From NCBI GenBank assembly GCA_032622095.1, contig CP136064.1, positions 258,333,863-258,397,862 of the forward strand: 64,000 nucleotides of DNA, in the 5' to 3' direction. Source of the DNA: Siphonodentalium dalli (Eukaryota > Mollusca > Scaphopoda > Gadilida > Siphonodentaliidae). Below the pieces are notes generated by a model that was not told the origin of the DNA, searched no databases, and saw only the letters and a program-made list of their open reading frames with translations. Made by a program: the position numbers and the translations under genes. The stretch's first letter is position 1, and every line of letters begins with the position of its first letter. Below, in pieces: positions 1 through 14,200 of this stretch.

Positions 1-59
1 AATATAAATGCTTTCCATGTAAATGTGCTTCATTCGTGTGTGAAGTCTATTCGCCATAT

Positions 60-2190
60 CAACGGTATGAAAGGTCGGGACACGTATATATTTGAAAATT
101 CATTGAGACTCCAGCTAGTCAATGAATACCTTCAAAACACCTAACATGCCCTTTATGAACAATGCACGCTGTATTGGATGTACAGCATGTTCTTGTACCA
201 AGCTCACATTTGATATGGTTACTTGCCATAAATAATGTCTCCCCCCACCTCGTCGTCTTGGAATACCATTGCTAGTATATTGTTATTCATTGGGGAATGT
301 CATCCAGGCATCTCAAATTTTGGCCACGGTCGCCAGTAATGCTGCGAGAAACGTTGCGGCCACATAGGGAATCGAGCATTCCACAGCAGCAATTGACAGT
401 GGGCCAGTTAACTGGAGGGTTCAAGTCACCACGATTCTAAATCCTGTCAGGCTGAGATCATAATTCAATTGCAAATAATACTTTCACATTCCCATAATTG
501 GATCAAGAAGGGGAAAGGATCGAAAGTATCTTCAAATATTTTTGTAGATAGAGAAACCATGATTAAACACCGTCAAGATAGAACGCCAACCTGAGCGCCC
601 ATGATTTGTAATTTGGGTCCCAATTAGAGCCATATCCAGAATCGTAGTAACCCGACACCCTCCGTCTGTAAACCTGAACAGGAAGGATAGCAGTTATGTT
701 TGTATTCCGGAAGGAAACACCATTTAGTCAAGCAACAACCCAGCAAATTTGAAATTATGGGTTAATTTTGGATAAAAGTCGCAATAATAACTAAAATCTG
801 GAATTGTGACAAGAGTGAAATTGTAATCACGATTAATTTTAGTCCGAATCCTCACCGATCACCATTAGTAGGCCATCACGAATATCATGCACCGTAGAGC
901 AAGATAAGCCTATCGGCTCAGACCGGTTTGTGTAGAATTGCAGCTATTGTTCATCAATGCAGAAACTACCAGATAGATATGAAAGCGACCTACATGGCTG
1001 ATAGTGATCCGTAGCGATGATGTCCGTGGGACAATGACATGTCATGTTTGCAATCATTAAATGCTAGCAGTTCTAAATTCGACAGTGAAGTTGATGCGCT
1101 GTACGAGAAGCGAATCATGAACAGAATTCTGAACCTTGTCAGATATCAATCCCTGTCTGAAATTAATAATGACACTACCGATTCTTAGTACTACTACAGT
1201 CATTAAGTAACCAATTAACAATGATTATTAAACATGAAACAGTTCCATTCTGATATGATAAACTGTAGTCAACTTCAAGCGTCGACAAACACATCAGGAT
1301 CATGGAGACATGTGTGACAGAATTGAAACATAAAACACAAAGTATTATGTGAAAGCACGTTGTTCTGATGAGTAGCGAGGGAATTAATGAAAGAAAATTC
1401 CCCAAGATGAAACGCCATAGTATAAGAACATTTGCACGAAATTAGGAGACTGCGGATAGCGAATCACGTGGCAGTTACGGTCGGACAAATTCTAACCTAC
1501 CTTAGAGGTTCTATAATATATGTTTTTCGCACAATAAACGTAACCTTATGATAGATAGCATCATCAGTAGCGAGGGAATGATTGAAAGAAAATTCCGCGA
1601 GTTGAAAAAACCATGAGTAAAATAACACGAAATTAGGAGACTTCGGTTATTAATACGAACCACGTGGCATTAACAGTCTGACCAAGTCTATAATACCTTA
1701 TAGGGTCTATAAGAATTCCATATATGTATTGTTCACAACAATCAATGTGCGTTGTATCATTGAAACGATGGCCGCGCTATGGCGAATTTATAGACGCAAA
1801 TAAGTGATCGGCAGTTTTGTCGAAAACACGGAACAATTGTATGTTTGAAGCGAAATGGTCCATGAATTCGAAACCGATAATAATAAGAACGAACGCGGAG
1901 GCAACCAAAAGAATTATTGTCTAGATAAACTGAATTTGTTGAGTTTGTAGGTGAAACTCCAAATTCAAAGACACCCTTATACTTATCCTTGTTGGCTCTG
2001 CGGCAGGAAATAAAAATTGGCGATTCTCATGCGTACATACGGGTATGTAGGGAGTTCACACGTGACTAATCTGAGCAGGACAATGAGCGTCGGTAGGCGA
2101 CCAAAAAGTTAACCCTTTCCTACCGTGGCTTGCAAAGCAGGACATATATCCTTATAGTTCAGTGTGAAGGCTTCCTTTGGCGGAAATATA
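60..2190. repeat. Interspersed repeat, ~2 kb, copy A
   Basis: Diverged copy of the unit at 18.5-20.4 kb, in the same orientation. Shared blocks in the same order include GACTCCAGCTAGTCAAT (about 110) against GACACTGGCTAGCCAAT, CACGAAATTAGGAGAC (1437, also 1627), ATGGCGAATTT (1780) and TTCCTTTGGCGGAAA (2173). A segment of about 155 bp is duplicated inside this copy (about 1370-1525 and 1566-1700). No long open frame survives. Class unknown: possibly a degenerate DNA transposon or solo LTR. Confidence 0.7.
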
Positions 2191-2205
2191 AAAGTATCTA
2201 CTTAC

Positions 2206-2284
2206 ATCCAAAGGTCGATCAGCTGAATCAAGGATGTTCTCCATATGATCATTAGCAAACTGTAGTCTCTCATCATTGGATGAC
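2206..2284 (-). CDS. POLRMT: POLRMT exon 21, last exon in window
   Basis: 79 nt, acceptor ATTCAG, donor GTAAG. Encodes [20 protein letters not shown] then LD, matching human KRLAFAEEVMDDILDSADQPL. It ends in phase 0. The following exon (GRKWW segment in human) is not found in 1-2205, which is repeat, so the gene continues left of the window. Confidence 0.95.
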
Positions 2285-5200
2285 CTGAATCAGAGATAGG
2301 TTACAATTGATAAACTTACAGGCCTGAAAATAAGGTGCCAGACAATTGCAGAATGAGGGCCCCAGAGGTTACTTTAGTGACTAGCACAGGGTTTCCGCTA
2401 GGGGTTGGGGAATGTGGCCGTATTTGGGAAGCATCTACCCAGCACCCTGTCGGGAGAAAATTTTGATGTTTATCACTGAAACTTATCCATTTCCTTGCAC
2501 TTGAGACAACAATCAGGAACATTGAAACTTTGTATAGAAACCAAATTAAAACAGATAGTCTATCTTTGATCTCAAGTTAATGAACTAAAAGCATGTAAGC
2601 ACCATGCACCACATACAATTGATACAACGACTTTTATATCAGTATCAATATTAAAAGCCGACATCAAAGAAATTACTGGGGTTGGAAAGACACATTGTCC
2701 CACTCAGTGTTACGTCAGAGCTCATGTCAGTGATGCCACATGCTTTGCACATGTTCTGCATGCCTGATTTCTTTGTATTTTATACAGTACTGATCAGAAC
2801 AAGTTGGTGTAAACTCAAAAGCCAAATTTCTCAGACGGAGATGACCACATGCTTGATTTGTATAATGGATAATTTTCCATTCATTGGATGAGGAATAAAT
2901 ACACTGATAATAACTATTAATATTAAATTATTTTTTTTTAGTTTTTATCAAACATTTCTTTGATACAGACCTTGTTTTGAGGTAAAAAGTCCGCACTGCT
3001 CATCGCAGGGACTGCAAAAACTCAACCTGCATTCATGGTTGTAGCTCAGTATTCAGTCCCCCCCCCCACGTAATGACTTACCGATGTATATTGTGCATTT
3101 TGAGGGGAAATAGTTGGTCAGAACATTGGGACTTATATAGACAGAAATATACAGTAAATTAAAATGCGAGAAACGCTGATTACTACTAAACATTCGCCAA
3201 CAAAGCGTTGCCCAGGATGATGCAGACAACTGTGCACGTGGTCCGCGGACCGCGGTATTAATAATGTCTTATTCAGGGACCAAGTGTAGGATTCCTTGCA
3301 ATCTGTGAATCATCAGTGTCGGTGATCGCTCGTCCTGAGTAAAAAAGGGGCTGAGTTGGTCTGTTGCTATTTTGTGACCAACGTTATGTCAAGGTTGGGA
3401 AGGGGAATGAGGCCGCTGGACGGCCAGCCTGCCATGGTAGTGGAAACCCTGGACTAGCATCACCAAATTCATCCTCTGCAAACCTCATTCTGCTTAGGCC
3501 TCATCTCTGGAAAGTATCTTTATTATCAAATTAACAATTTTCTTAGTTTTTATTAGAAACTTCTGTCGAAAGTTTCTTTTTCATTTTTAGTTTACTTTCT
3601 CTATATCCCCAAATTGGCAGAAGGCACAATGCGTAATCAAGATGCTCAAAGGTTGCAAATCACCACCTTCACCATCTGGGAACTTAAATCTAAGTCTAGG
3701 TCTGCCACAGCAAATGAGGCCCCCAGAGGATGATTTGGTGATGCTAGCCCTCTGTGCGATGTAGCAACACTAAATTCACCCTCTGGGGTCCTCATTCTGC
3801 TAATGTCCACACCATATGTTCTGGCTGGGTACAATCGATAAACTTTCACAACAATTTGCTTTCACCATAATAATGTAGTCAATAATTGGATTTAAGTTCC
3901 CAGATGGTGATGTGCACCCATTGGTCACTTTGATTATGCACTGTGTCGTCTGCCAATTTGGGGATATAGAAAAACTAAAATAAAAAAAAGAAACTTTCTA
4001 AAGCAATTTAATTGATAATAAAGATACTTTCCAGAGAAGATGAGGCCTAAGCAGAATGAGGTCCCCAGAGGATGTATTGGTGACGCTACCCTGCACAGCG
4101 AGCTGGCATCACAAAATTCACCCTCTAGGGACCTCATTCACCATATTTTCAGGCAGAACACAAGGTCAATTTCAAATTGAGTATTCATGGTGGATAGAAA
4201 GGGAGGCGACTCATACCTTTTCTTGAACCCTGTCAGATTTATAAGATGGATTTTTAACCAATCGAGTCCACTCTTTCCCAGAGGTTTCCCTTTGGCAAAC
4301 ACCAACATCGATCGAACAACATCAGCTCCTGTAAAAATAAAAACTTTTAGTAGATACTTGAAAAGGACCAACTGAGATCCTGCGAAAAACAAAAACAAAC
4401 AGCCAATGAGATCCATTATATACGTGATAAGAAAGAGCATTGAACAAGCAATGTGAGGTCTTGTAAAGTAATGTTATAACATATTATAGTACACCCAATT
4501 GTTTTTAGTGTTATTAGTTTCGAATTCCTGAAATATAAATGGTGCAAGAAATGTTCAAAAGGCCAAAAAATTATTGAGAATGGCCCCAGTTTTGGCCGAT
4601 CGATTTTCTGGGTCAGCACGAACACTGGTCATGATCCTTTTCACATCAGACATTTCACGATTGTATATAGACACACATCGGACCACCAACTAAAGCAATG
4701 CAGAGCAACGATTGTATATAGACACACATCAGACCACCAACTAAAGCAATGCAGAGCAACGATTGTATATAGACACACATCAGACCACCAACTAAAGCAA
4801 TGCAGAGCAACGATTGTATATAGACACACATCAGACCACCAACTAAAGCAATGCAGAGCAACGATTGTATATAGACACACATCAGACCACCAACTAAAGC
4901 AATGCAGAGCAACGATTGTATATAGACACACATCAGACCACCAACTAAAGCAATGCAGAGCAACGATTGTATATAGACACCAACTAAAGCAATGCAGAGC
5001 AACGATTGTATATAGACACACATCAGACCACCAACTAAAGCAATGCAGAGCAACGATTGTATATAGACACACATCAGACCACCAACTAAAGCAATGCAGA
5101 GCAACGATTGTATATAGACACACATCAGACCACCAACTAAAGCAATGCAGAGCAACGATTGTATATAGACACACATCAGACCACCAACTAAAGCAATGCA

Positions 5201-8200
5201 GAGCAACGATTGTATATAGACACACATCAGACCACCAACTAAAGCAATGCAGAGCAACGATTGTATATAGACACACATCAGACCACCAACTAAAGCAATG
5301 CAGAGCAACGATTGTATATAGAAACACATCAGACCACCAACTAAAGCAATGCAGAGCAACGATTGTATATAGACATCAGACCACCAACTAAAGCAATGCA
5401 GAGCAACGATTGTATATAGACACACATCAGACCACCAACTAAAGCAATGCAGAGCAACGATTGTATATAGACACACATCAGACCACCAACTAAAGCAATG
5501 CAGAGCAACGATTGTATATAGACACACATCAGACCACTAACTAAAGCAATGCAGAGCAACGATTGTATATAGACACACATCAGACCACCAACTAAAGCAA
5601 TGCAGAGCAACGATTGTATATAGACACACATCAGACCACCAACTAAAGCAATGCAGAGCAACGATTGTATATAGACACACATCAGACCACCAACTAAAGC
5701 AATGCAGAGCAACGATTGTATATAGACATCAGACCACCAACTAAAGCAATGCAGATCAACGATTGTATATAGACACACATCAGACCACCAACTAAAGCAA
5801 TGCAGAGCAACGATTGTATATAGACACACATCAGACCACCAACTAAAGCAATGCAGAGCAACGATTGTATATAGACACACATCAGACCACCAACTAAAGC
5901 AATGCAGAGCAACGATTGTATATAGACACACATCAGACCACCAACTAAAGCAATGCAGAGCAACGATTGTATATAGACACACATCAGACCACCAACTAAA
6001 GCAATGCAGAGCAACGATTGTATATAGACACACATCAGACCACCAACTAAAGCAATGCAGAGCAACGATTGTATATAGACACACATCAGACCACCAACTA
6101 AAGCAATGCAGAGCAACGATTGTATATAGACACACATCAGACCACCAACTAAAGCAATGCAGAGCAACGATTGTATATAGACACACATCAGACCACCAAC
6201 TAAAGCAATGCAGAGCAACGATTGTATATAGACACACATCAGACCACCAACTAACGCAATGCAGAGCAATGATTGTATATAGACACACATCAGACCACCA
6301 ACTAACGCAATGCAGAGCAACGATTGTATATAGACCACCAACTAACGCAATGTAGAGCAACGATTGTATATAGACGACCAACTAACGCAATGCAGAGCAA
6401 CGATTGTATATAGACAATTGACAATGAATAATCCTTGCATCTCACGAGAGAAAAACCATACACTACTCAGAACAGTTAACTGTTATGTATATGTGACCCG
6501 CCATACCAAATTTTTTACCCTGTGCCAATGCATTCTCTTATATATGCGAGTCGACCATAGGTCGCCTCGCATATATAAGAGAATGCATTGGCCTAACAAT
6601 TTTTTACAATTTTAATAATTTGTTCTTGTATTCTTTAACAATTTTATAATTTCACCCATACAGAGCCCCAGACAAACATGAGCAGATGACACTCTTCTAT
6701 ATGCTTCTATATATGTGTGGGGCTCCCTGCAGGGTAATGGATGTTTTTTATTTTATGTCCTAAAAATTGTAAGAAACATTTATTTAAAAAAAATGATAAA
6801 AAATTGTTAGGCCAATGCATTCTCTTATATATGCGAGGCGACCTATGGTCGACTTGCATATATAAGAGAATGCATTGGCACAGGGTAAAAAAATCCCGAC
6901 TTACGACTGGATTTGATATGGCAGATCGCATATTATATTTTCTATACCAGTTTGTTATGACCCATACCACAATGAAACACACGGTTAGAACTAACACATT
7001 CTTAACCCTTTCAGTGCCAGGTCCGATTTTTGTATCAACCCTGTACCAATGCATTCTCTTATATATGCGAGTCCACCATAGGTCGCCTCGCATATATAAG
7101 AGAATGCATTGGCCTAACAATTTTTCATCATTTGTTTTAATTTTTTACAATTTTTTACAATTTTAATAATTTTTTCTTATATTCTTTAACTCTTTCAGTG
7201 CCAGACTTATTTTGTAGGTTTAGTGCCAGGGAATCTTATGTTTTTTCATGGGCATAAAAATTATTACTATGAATACTTGGTGATAGTGTTGAGTTATAAC
7301 ATGCCCCTAAGGTTTTATCCAGTTTGTTTTTAAATTTGCTATAGCATGCTTAAGCATACCCAAAAAAAATTCAACCAAAACAAAATAAAATCTAAAAAAA
7401 AAGTTATTTTTTTAGGGCCGATTTTACAGACCATAAATTAGGGCCGATGAGATCGGCCCCTGGCACTGAAAGGGTTAAAGCTACAACATTATCAGCCATT
7501 TCTGTTAAAATAATGTGCAAATATACCGAATGACGTAGGGCTGAGAGTATGATAACATTCTGAGAGTGGAATAACACAGTCTTCTCAAGCCTGTGCTTAG
7601 TGTGCTGCCATTTGAAGAATGAGGTCCCTAGAGGGTGAATTTAGTGATGCTAGCCAGCTATGCGGGATAGCGTCACTAAATAACGTGGGGACCACATTCT
7701 GCTTAGGCCTCATCTTCTCTGGGAAGTATCTTTATTATCACAGGTTCCCAATGGGTGTACATCACAATATTTACCATTTGGGAACCTCACTCTGAGTAAA
7801 TGTCTCCATAGTTGATGAGGCCATGCAGAATGAGGTCCCCAGAGGGAGAATTTGGTGATGCTAGCCCACTATGCTGGATAGTGTCACTAAATTCATCCTC
7901 TGGGGACATCATTATGCAAATGACAGGCACACTAAGCTCTGGCTAGCACTCGCTTGCAGACACACATCAAGTATGTTAAGTTCAAATAGATTGTTACAGT
8001 AATTCAAATCTTTCAAATCTTGCACTCTTGACATGAGATAAATTCATGTGTTATTTCTTAATTAATTTGAATTATATAGTGCTTACCAAGATGGTTGAAG
8101 TGAGGTGGAATTGGATAAGTTCTACTTCTAAAGTCCAGATTATGTGGAAACCAGAGAATATCATCTTTGAACTGAAATAAATCAAAACGAAGTAAACATT

Positions 8201-11200
8201 AAGTAACTGTAAAGAGCCCAAATTTGAATAAAGGACCGTAACTCTACCTGAAAATGAAAGTGTCAATGACACTGTAGCTCAACTTAGGTAGGGGAATAAT
8301 TTAATGGTCGACAGTAAATGGAGGAATAGGAAAAGTGCTAATTGAAATGTCTAAGTAAGACTAGATGTACATGTCAATATCAACATTCATAACAGGTTTC
8401 ATAATGATCGGATCAGGGATGTGGTGATTATGGTGTGCCAAAGGATTTATTGATGCAAAGAGTAAATTCTAAAATGGCCGAATTACCCCAAAATGACTTG
8501 TTCCCATCTACAGCCTTTACAAATCTCATAATGATCTGATCAAAGGTATGACCTGTAGCCTGTGCCAATGGATTTAGTCATGCAAAGAGTAAAATCCAAG
8601 ATGGCTGCTGGCGGCCATGTTTTTCGGCTGAACGACCCCAAATGACTCGTATCCCATCTACAAGTCATTGTTAACATACATGACAAATTTCTTGAAGTTC
8701 CGACCAAAGCTACGACCTGTAGCCCGCACCAAAGGATTTATTCATGCAAAGAGTAAAATCCAATATGGCTGCTGGCGGACATGTTTTTTAGCCAAACGAC
8801 CCCAAAATGACTCGTTCCCATCTACATGTTAATATTAACAACCATGATAAATATCATGATGATCAGACAAACAGTACGACCTGTAGCCCGTGCCAATGGA
8901 TTGAATTTTGAAATCCAAGATGGCTGCCAGCGGCCATGTTTTTTGGTCGTATGACCCCAAAATCACTCGTTCCCATCTACATGTCATTGTTAACATCCAT
9001 GACAAATTTCATGAAGTTCTGATCAAAACTACGACCTGTAACCTGCGCCAAAGGATTTAGTCATGCAAAGAGTAAAATCCAAGATGGCTGCCAGCGGCCA
9101 TGTTTTTTGGTCGTATGACCCCAAAATCACTCGTTCCCATCTACATGTCAATGTCAACATTCATGACAAAATTCATAAAGATCAGACCATAGGTACGACC
9201 TGTAGCCCGCGCCAAAGGATTTAGTCATGCAAAGAGTAAAATCCATGATGGCTGCTGGCGGCCATGTTTTTTGGCCGAACAACCCCAAAATCACTCGTTC
9301 CCATCTACATGTCATTGTTAACAGCCATGACAAATTTCATGAAGTTCTGATCAAAACTACGACCTGTAGCCTGCGCCAAAGGATTTAGTCATGCAAAGAG
9401 TAAAATCCATGATGGCTGCTGGCGGCCATGTTTTTTGGCCGAACAACCCCAAAATCACTCGTTCCCATCTACATGTCATTGTTAACATCCATGACAAATT
9501 TCATGAAGTTCCGATCAAAACTACGACCTGTAGCCTGCGCCAAATGATTTAGTCATGCAAAGAGTAAAATCCAAGATGGCTGCTGACGGCCATGTTTTTT
9601 GGCCGAACGACCCCAAAATGACTCGTTCCCATCTACATGTCAATATTAACATCCGTGACAAATTTCATGATGATCAAACGAACAGTACGACCTGTAGCCC
9701 GCGCCAATGGATTGAATTTTGAAATCCAAGATGGCCACCAGCGGCCATGTTTTTTGGCCGAATGACCCCAAAATGAATCGTTCCCATCTACATGTCAATG
9801 TCAACATTCATGCAAAATTTCATAAACATCAGACCAAAGGTACTACCTGTAGCCTGCGCCAAAGGAAATTGTTGATGGACACACAGACACACGGACGCCA
9901 AGCCATGGCAAAATGACTCGTTCCCATCTACATGTTAATATTAACATCCATGATAAATATCATGATGATCAGACAAACAGTACGACCTGTAGCCCGTGCC
10001 AATGGATTGAATTTTGAAATCCAAAATGGCCACCAGCGGCCATGTTTTTTGGCCGAATGACCCCAAAATTACTCGTTCCCATCTACATGTCAATGTCAAC
10101 ATTCATGACAAAATTCATAAAGATCAGACCATAGGTACGACCTGTAGCCTGCGCCAAAGGATTTAGTCATGCAAAGAGTAAAATCCATGATGGCTGCTGG
10201 CGGCCATGTTTTTTGGCCGAACAACCCCAAAATCACTCGTTCCCATCTACATGTCATTGTTAACATCCATGACAAATTTCATGAAGTTCTGATCAAAACT
10301 ACGACCTGTAGCCTGCGCCAAAGGATTTAGTCATGCAAAGAGTAAAATCCAAGATGGCTGCCAGCGGCCATGTTTTTTGGCCGTATGACCCCAAAATGAC
10401 TCGTTCCCATATACATGTCAATATCAATATTCACGACAAATTTCATAAAGGTCAGACCAAAGCTACAACCTGTAGCCCTCGCCAAAGAATTTAGTCATGC
10501 AAAGAGTAAAATCCAAGATGGCTGCTGGCGGCCATGTTTTTTGGCTGAACGACCCCAAAATCACTCGTTCCCATCTACATGTCAATATTAACATCCATGA
10601 CAAATTTCATGATGATCAGACGAACAGCACGACCTGTAGCCCACGCCAATGGATTGAATTTTGAAATCCAAAATGGCCACCAGTGGCCATGTTTTTCGGC
10701 CGAATGACCCCAAAATGACTCGTTTCCCATCTACATGTCAATGTCAACATTCATGACAAAATTCATAAAGATCAGACCATAGGTACGACCTGTAGCCTGC
10801 GCCAAAGGATTTAGTCATGCAAAGAGTAAAATCCATGATGGCTGCTGGCAGCCATGTTTTTTGGCCGAACAACCCCAAAATCACTCGTTCTCATCTACAT
10901 GTCATTGTTAACATCCATGACAAATTTCATGAAGTTCTGATCAAAACTACGACCTGTAGCCTGCGCCAAATGATTTAGTCATGCAAAGAGTAAAATCCAA
11001 GATGGCTGCCAGCGGCCATGTTTTTTGGCCGAACGACCCCAAAATCACTCGTTCCCATCTACATGTCAATATTAACATCCATGACAAATTTCATAATGAT
11101 CAGACGAACAGTACGACCTGTAGCCCGTGCCAATGGATTGAATTTTGAAATCCAAAATGGCCACCAGCGGCCATGTTTTTTGGCCGAATGACCCCAAAAT

Positions 11201-14200
11201 GACTCGTTCCCATCTACATGTCAATGTCAACATTCATGACAAATTTCATAAAGATCAGACCAAAGATACGACCTGTAGCCCGCACCAAAGGATTTAGTCA
11301 TGCAAAGAGTAAAATCCAAGATGGCTGCTGGCGGCCATGTTTTTTGGCCGAACAACCCCAAAATCACTCGTTCCCATCTACATGTCATTGTTAACATCCA
11401 TGACAAATTTCATGAAGTTCCGATCAAAACTACGACCTGTAGCCTGCGCCAAATGATTTAGTCATGCAATGAGTAAAATCCAAGATGGCTGCTGACGGCC
11501 ATGTTTTTTGGCCGAACGACCCCAAAATGACTCGTTCCCATCTACATGTCAATATTAACATCCATGACAAATTTCATGATGATCAAACGAACAGTACGAC
11601 CTGTAGCCCGCGCCAATGGATTGAATTTTGAAATCCAAGATGGCCACCAGCGGCCATGTTTTTTGGCCGAATGACCCCAAAATGACTCGTTCCCATCTAC
11701 ATGTCAATGTCAACATTCATGCAAAATTTCATAAACATCAGACCAAAGGTACTACCTGTAGCCTGCGCCAAAGGAAATTGTTGACGGACACACAGACACA
11801 CGGACGCCAAGCCATGGCAATAGCTCAAACTTGAGCTAAAAAGGGGGTATAATGAACAGACGAACGGTCCAATAACATAATACATCCCGTTTTATTAACA
11901 GGTGTATAAAAATGAAGATGCTACATATGAGTATACCTTGTTAGCTATAGAGAGTCTGTACAATTCACTGCACCAAAGAGAATGCATCTCAGCTTTAACT
12001 TGCTTCAGGTGTAATATCTCTTTATAGAGCTTAGTCCTCTCCTCTGATGTCAGTCCCCTGTCGAAACATCAATCACAAATTATTAAGTAAAATAAAATTA
12101 ATTTAAATCTGCGCATATTGTTTCAATGTCTGACATTAAACATTTTAAGGAGCTGGAGTATTAAGGAGATAAATATACTGTTTCGTTGGATATTTGAGGA
12201 TTGGAGCATGAAATCAGTTTGTGAAAAAAGCAGGCTTGCCAGTGAGATCAGTTTGTGAAAAAAGCAGGCTTGCCAGTGAGATCAAACTGTTTTCATGCTC
12301 AATATTTTCAAATATCCAATGAAACATTATGCTTATTTCCATTGTAATTCAATCCTACAAACATTTTTAAAGAAACTGTAAGAAAACCATTATTTATCAG
12401 CAACACATGCTATGGTGTGAGATATCCTTCTTCCGGGAGTCAAATATTTGGGTATGTTCCATGTGGTTACAGTAATGCCCTAAGTAATCGACCTCTTAAC
12501 CTAAGCAGAATTATGGGTAACTTTTCAGGATTTAGTCGGAAATATGGCTTGTTGCAATTCATCGGAAAGCTCTCGCCGAGAGCTTTCCGATGAATGGCAA
12601 CAAGCCATATTTCCGACTAAATCCTGAAAAGTTACCCATAATTCTGCTTTGGTTAAGAGGTCGATTACTTAGGGCATTACTGTATTCGTAGCAGCGGCGG
12701 AACAACTTCCTGTTAATCGTATTTATAGAAAACAACTTTCCAGTTGAACTTGATATTGCAATTCCAAATGACACAGTGACTTATTTAACATCCCAGAGGT
12801 ACTAGTATTGAATACCAAGTACAGTCACTTGATCTCACAAAGGAAGCAAGTATTAATTAACTAGTGGTACAACTAGAGGTGTGACTGTCCCAATGGGACT
12901 AAGGATACCCCCAGTGTTTTTAAAATACTAAGATGTTTCACATGTCAGTAAACATTTAGTTAAAATAATAAAATAACAGTTCCCATTGCAGGTGCACAAA
13001 CCTAACCGTAATCTTAAACCTATTGACCGAAAAATGTAGGAATAAAAGCTCGGACAAAATTATGCATTTTGCAAAAAAGTCGAAAAAGGGGAATAACTCC
13101 ACAAAAAAAGTCGGACAGACATAATCGCAGGTGCACAGGTTCTCATGGTACTAAATATCAGTGCCAAGATTTAAAAAAATTGACCTAAAAATGTAGAAAT
13201 AAAAGCTCGGAAAAAATTAGGCATGTTGCAAAAAACGACTGAGAAAAACTCCGGACAAATTTGTGTCCACGGACGGATGACGGATGGACAAGCTGACTCC
13301 AGTATACCCCCCTAACTTCGTTGCGGGGGGTATAATAACACGTGCAATGTCCGATGTTGTTTGTTTTGTTATTGGACACGCCAGCAACATGCAGAATTAA
13401 ATACACATGTAATCTAGGAGTAGATAGATAAATCGGCGCTGTCATAACGACAGGCACAAACAAACATGCACTGATCATTTGGGCATTTTCGGCCCATCAT
13501 TGACCGTGACCGGACTCTTATTTCCAGGCTTGGGCTAGGACTACTGTTTAACCGTTCCATGACTGGAGCTTACTGAAATTTTGTGAAGACCCAGTGCCAA
13601 ATGCATTCTCTTATATATGCGAGTCTCCAATATTTACCTTGACCTTGTAAACCAGTGAATTCTGATATATATGCGAGGCTCCTACGGGAGACTCACATAT
13701 ATGAGAGAATGTACTGGCCCAAGATCTTTCATGCTGGACAAGCACAGCTCCCATCATGAAGATTAAATATAATCTTACTTGGACATTTTTGGAATTGGTG
13801 CAGCACTAGATGATGGAGGTGGTATATCTAGAGCCTTGTTGCCTTTGTTCTTGAAAACGTTCAAAATAACATCAAAAACCTGCAAATAAATACCACATTG
13901 AACACATATGATTTAAAAATTTAATGAAACATTTTGTAATTAATATTAAAGGGACCCAAGGGACTATGGGTCACATACACAGAAAAACCTTCAAATATCA
14001 TAGACTTGGATTCACAAACACAGAAACCCTTCAAATGTCACAGATTAGAGTCCCGTAACACAAGAAAACCTTCAAATATCACCTGTTAGTAGTCCCATAC
14101 ACAGAAAAACCTTCAAATATCTCAGGCTAGGAGTACCATACACAGAAATTTTAAGCACAACTAGAGATGGGCCTGTCCCAGATGGGACTGAGGTATACCC

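Noticed and set aside
4641-6381. Three long overlapping minus-strand frames (215-346 codons) of a 17-residue repeat
   Set aside because: They are a product of the 51-bp unit being a multiple of three. Frames switch at each truncated unit, and no start context, domain or flanking exon supports a protein.
4649-6416. CRISPR-like regularly spaced repeats
   Set aside because: Units abut with no unique spacers, and the genome is animal.
6707-7166. Frames containing QCILLYMR and YKRMHWPNN on both strands
   Set aside because: They are translations of the ATGCATTCTC hairpin module and recur wherever it occurs.
9719-11834. Frames beginning [18 protein letters not shown]
   Set aside because: They are short reads through two homologous satellite units (1.9 kb apart), not genes.
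12559-12774. 71-codon frame across the TA palindrome
   Set aside because: It is created by the MITE arm plus flank. The same words appear in each MITE copy.
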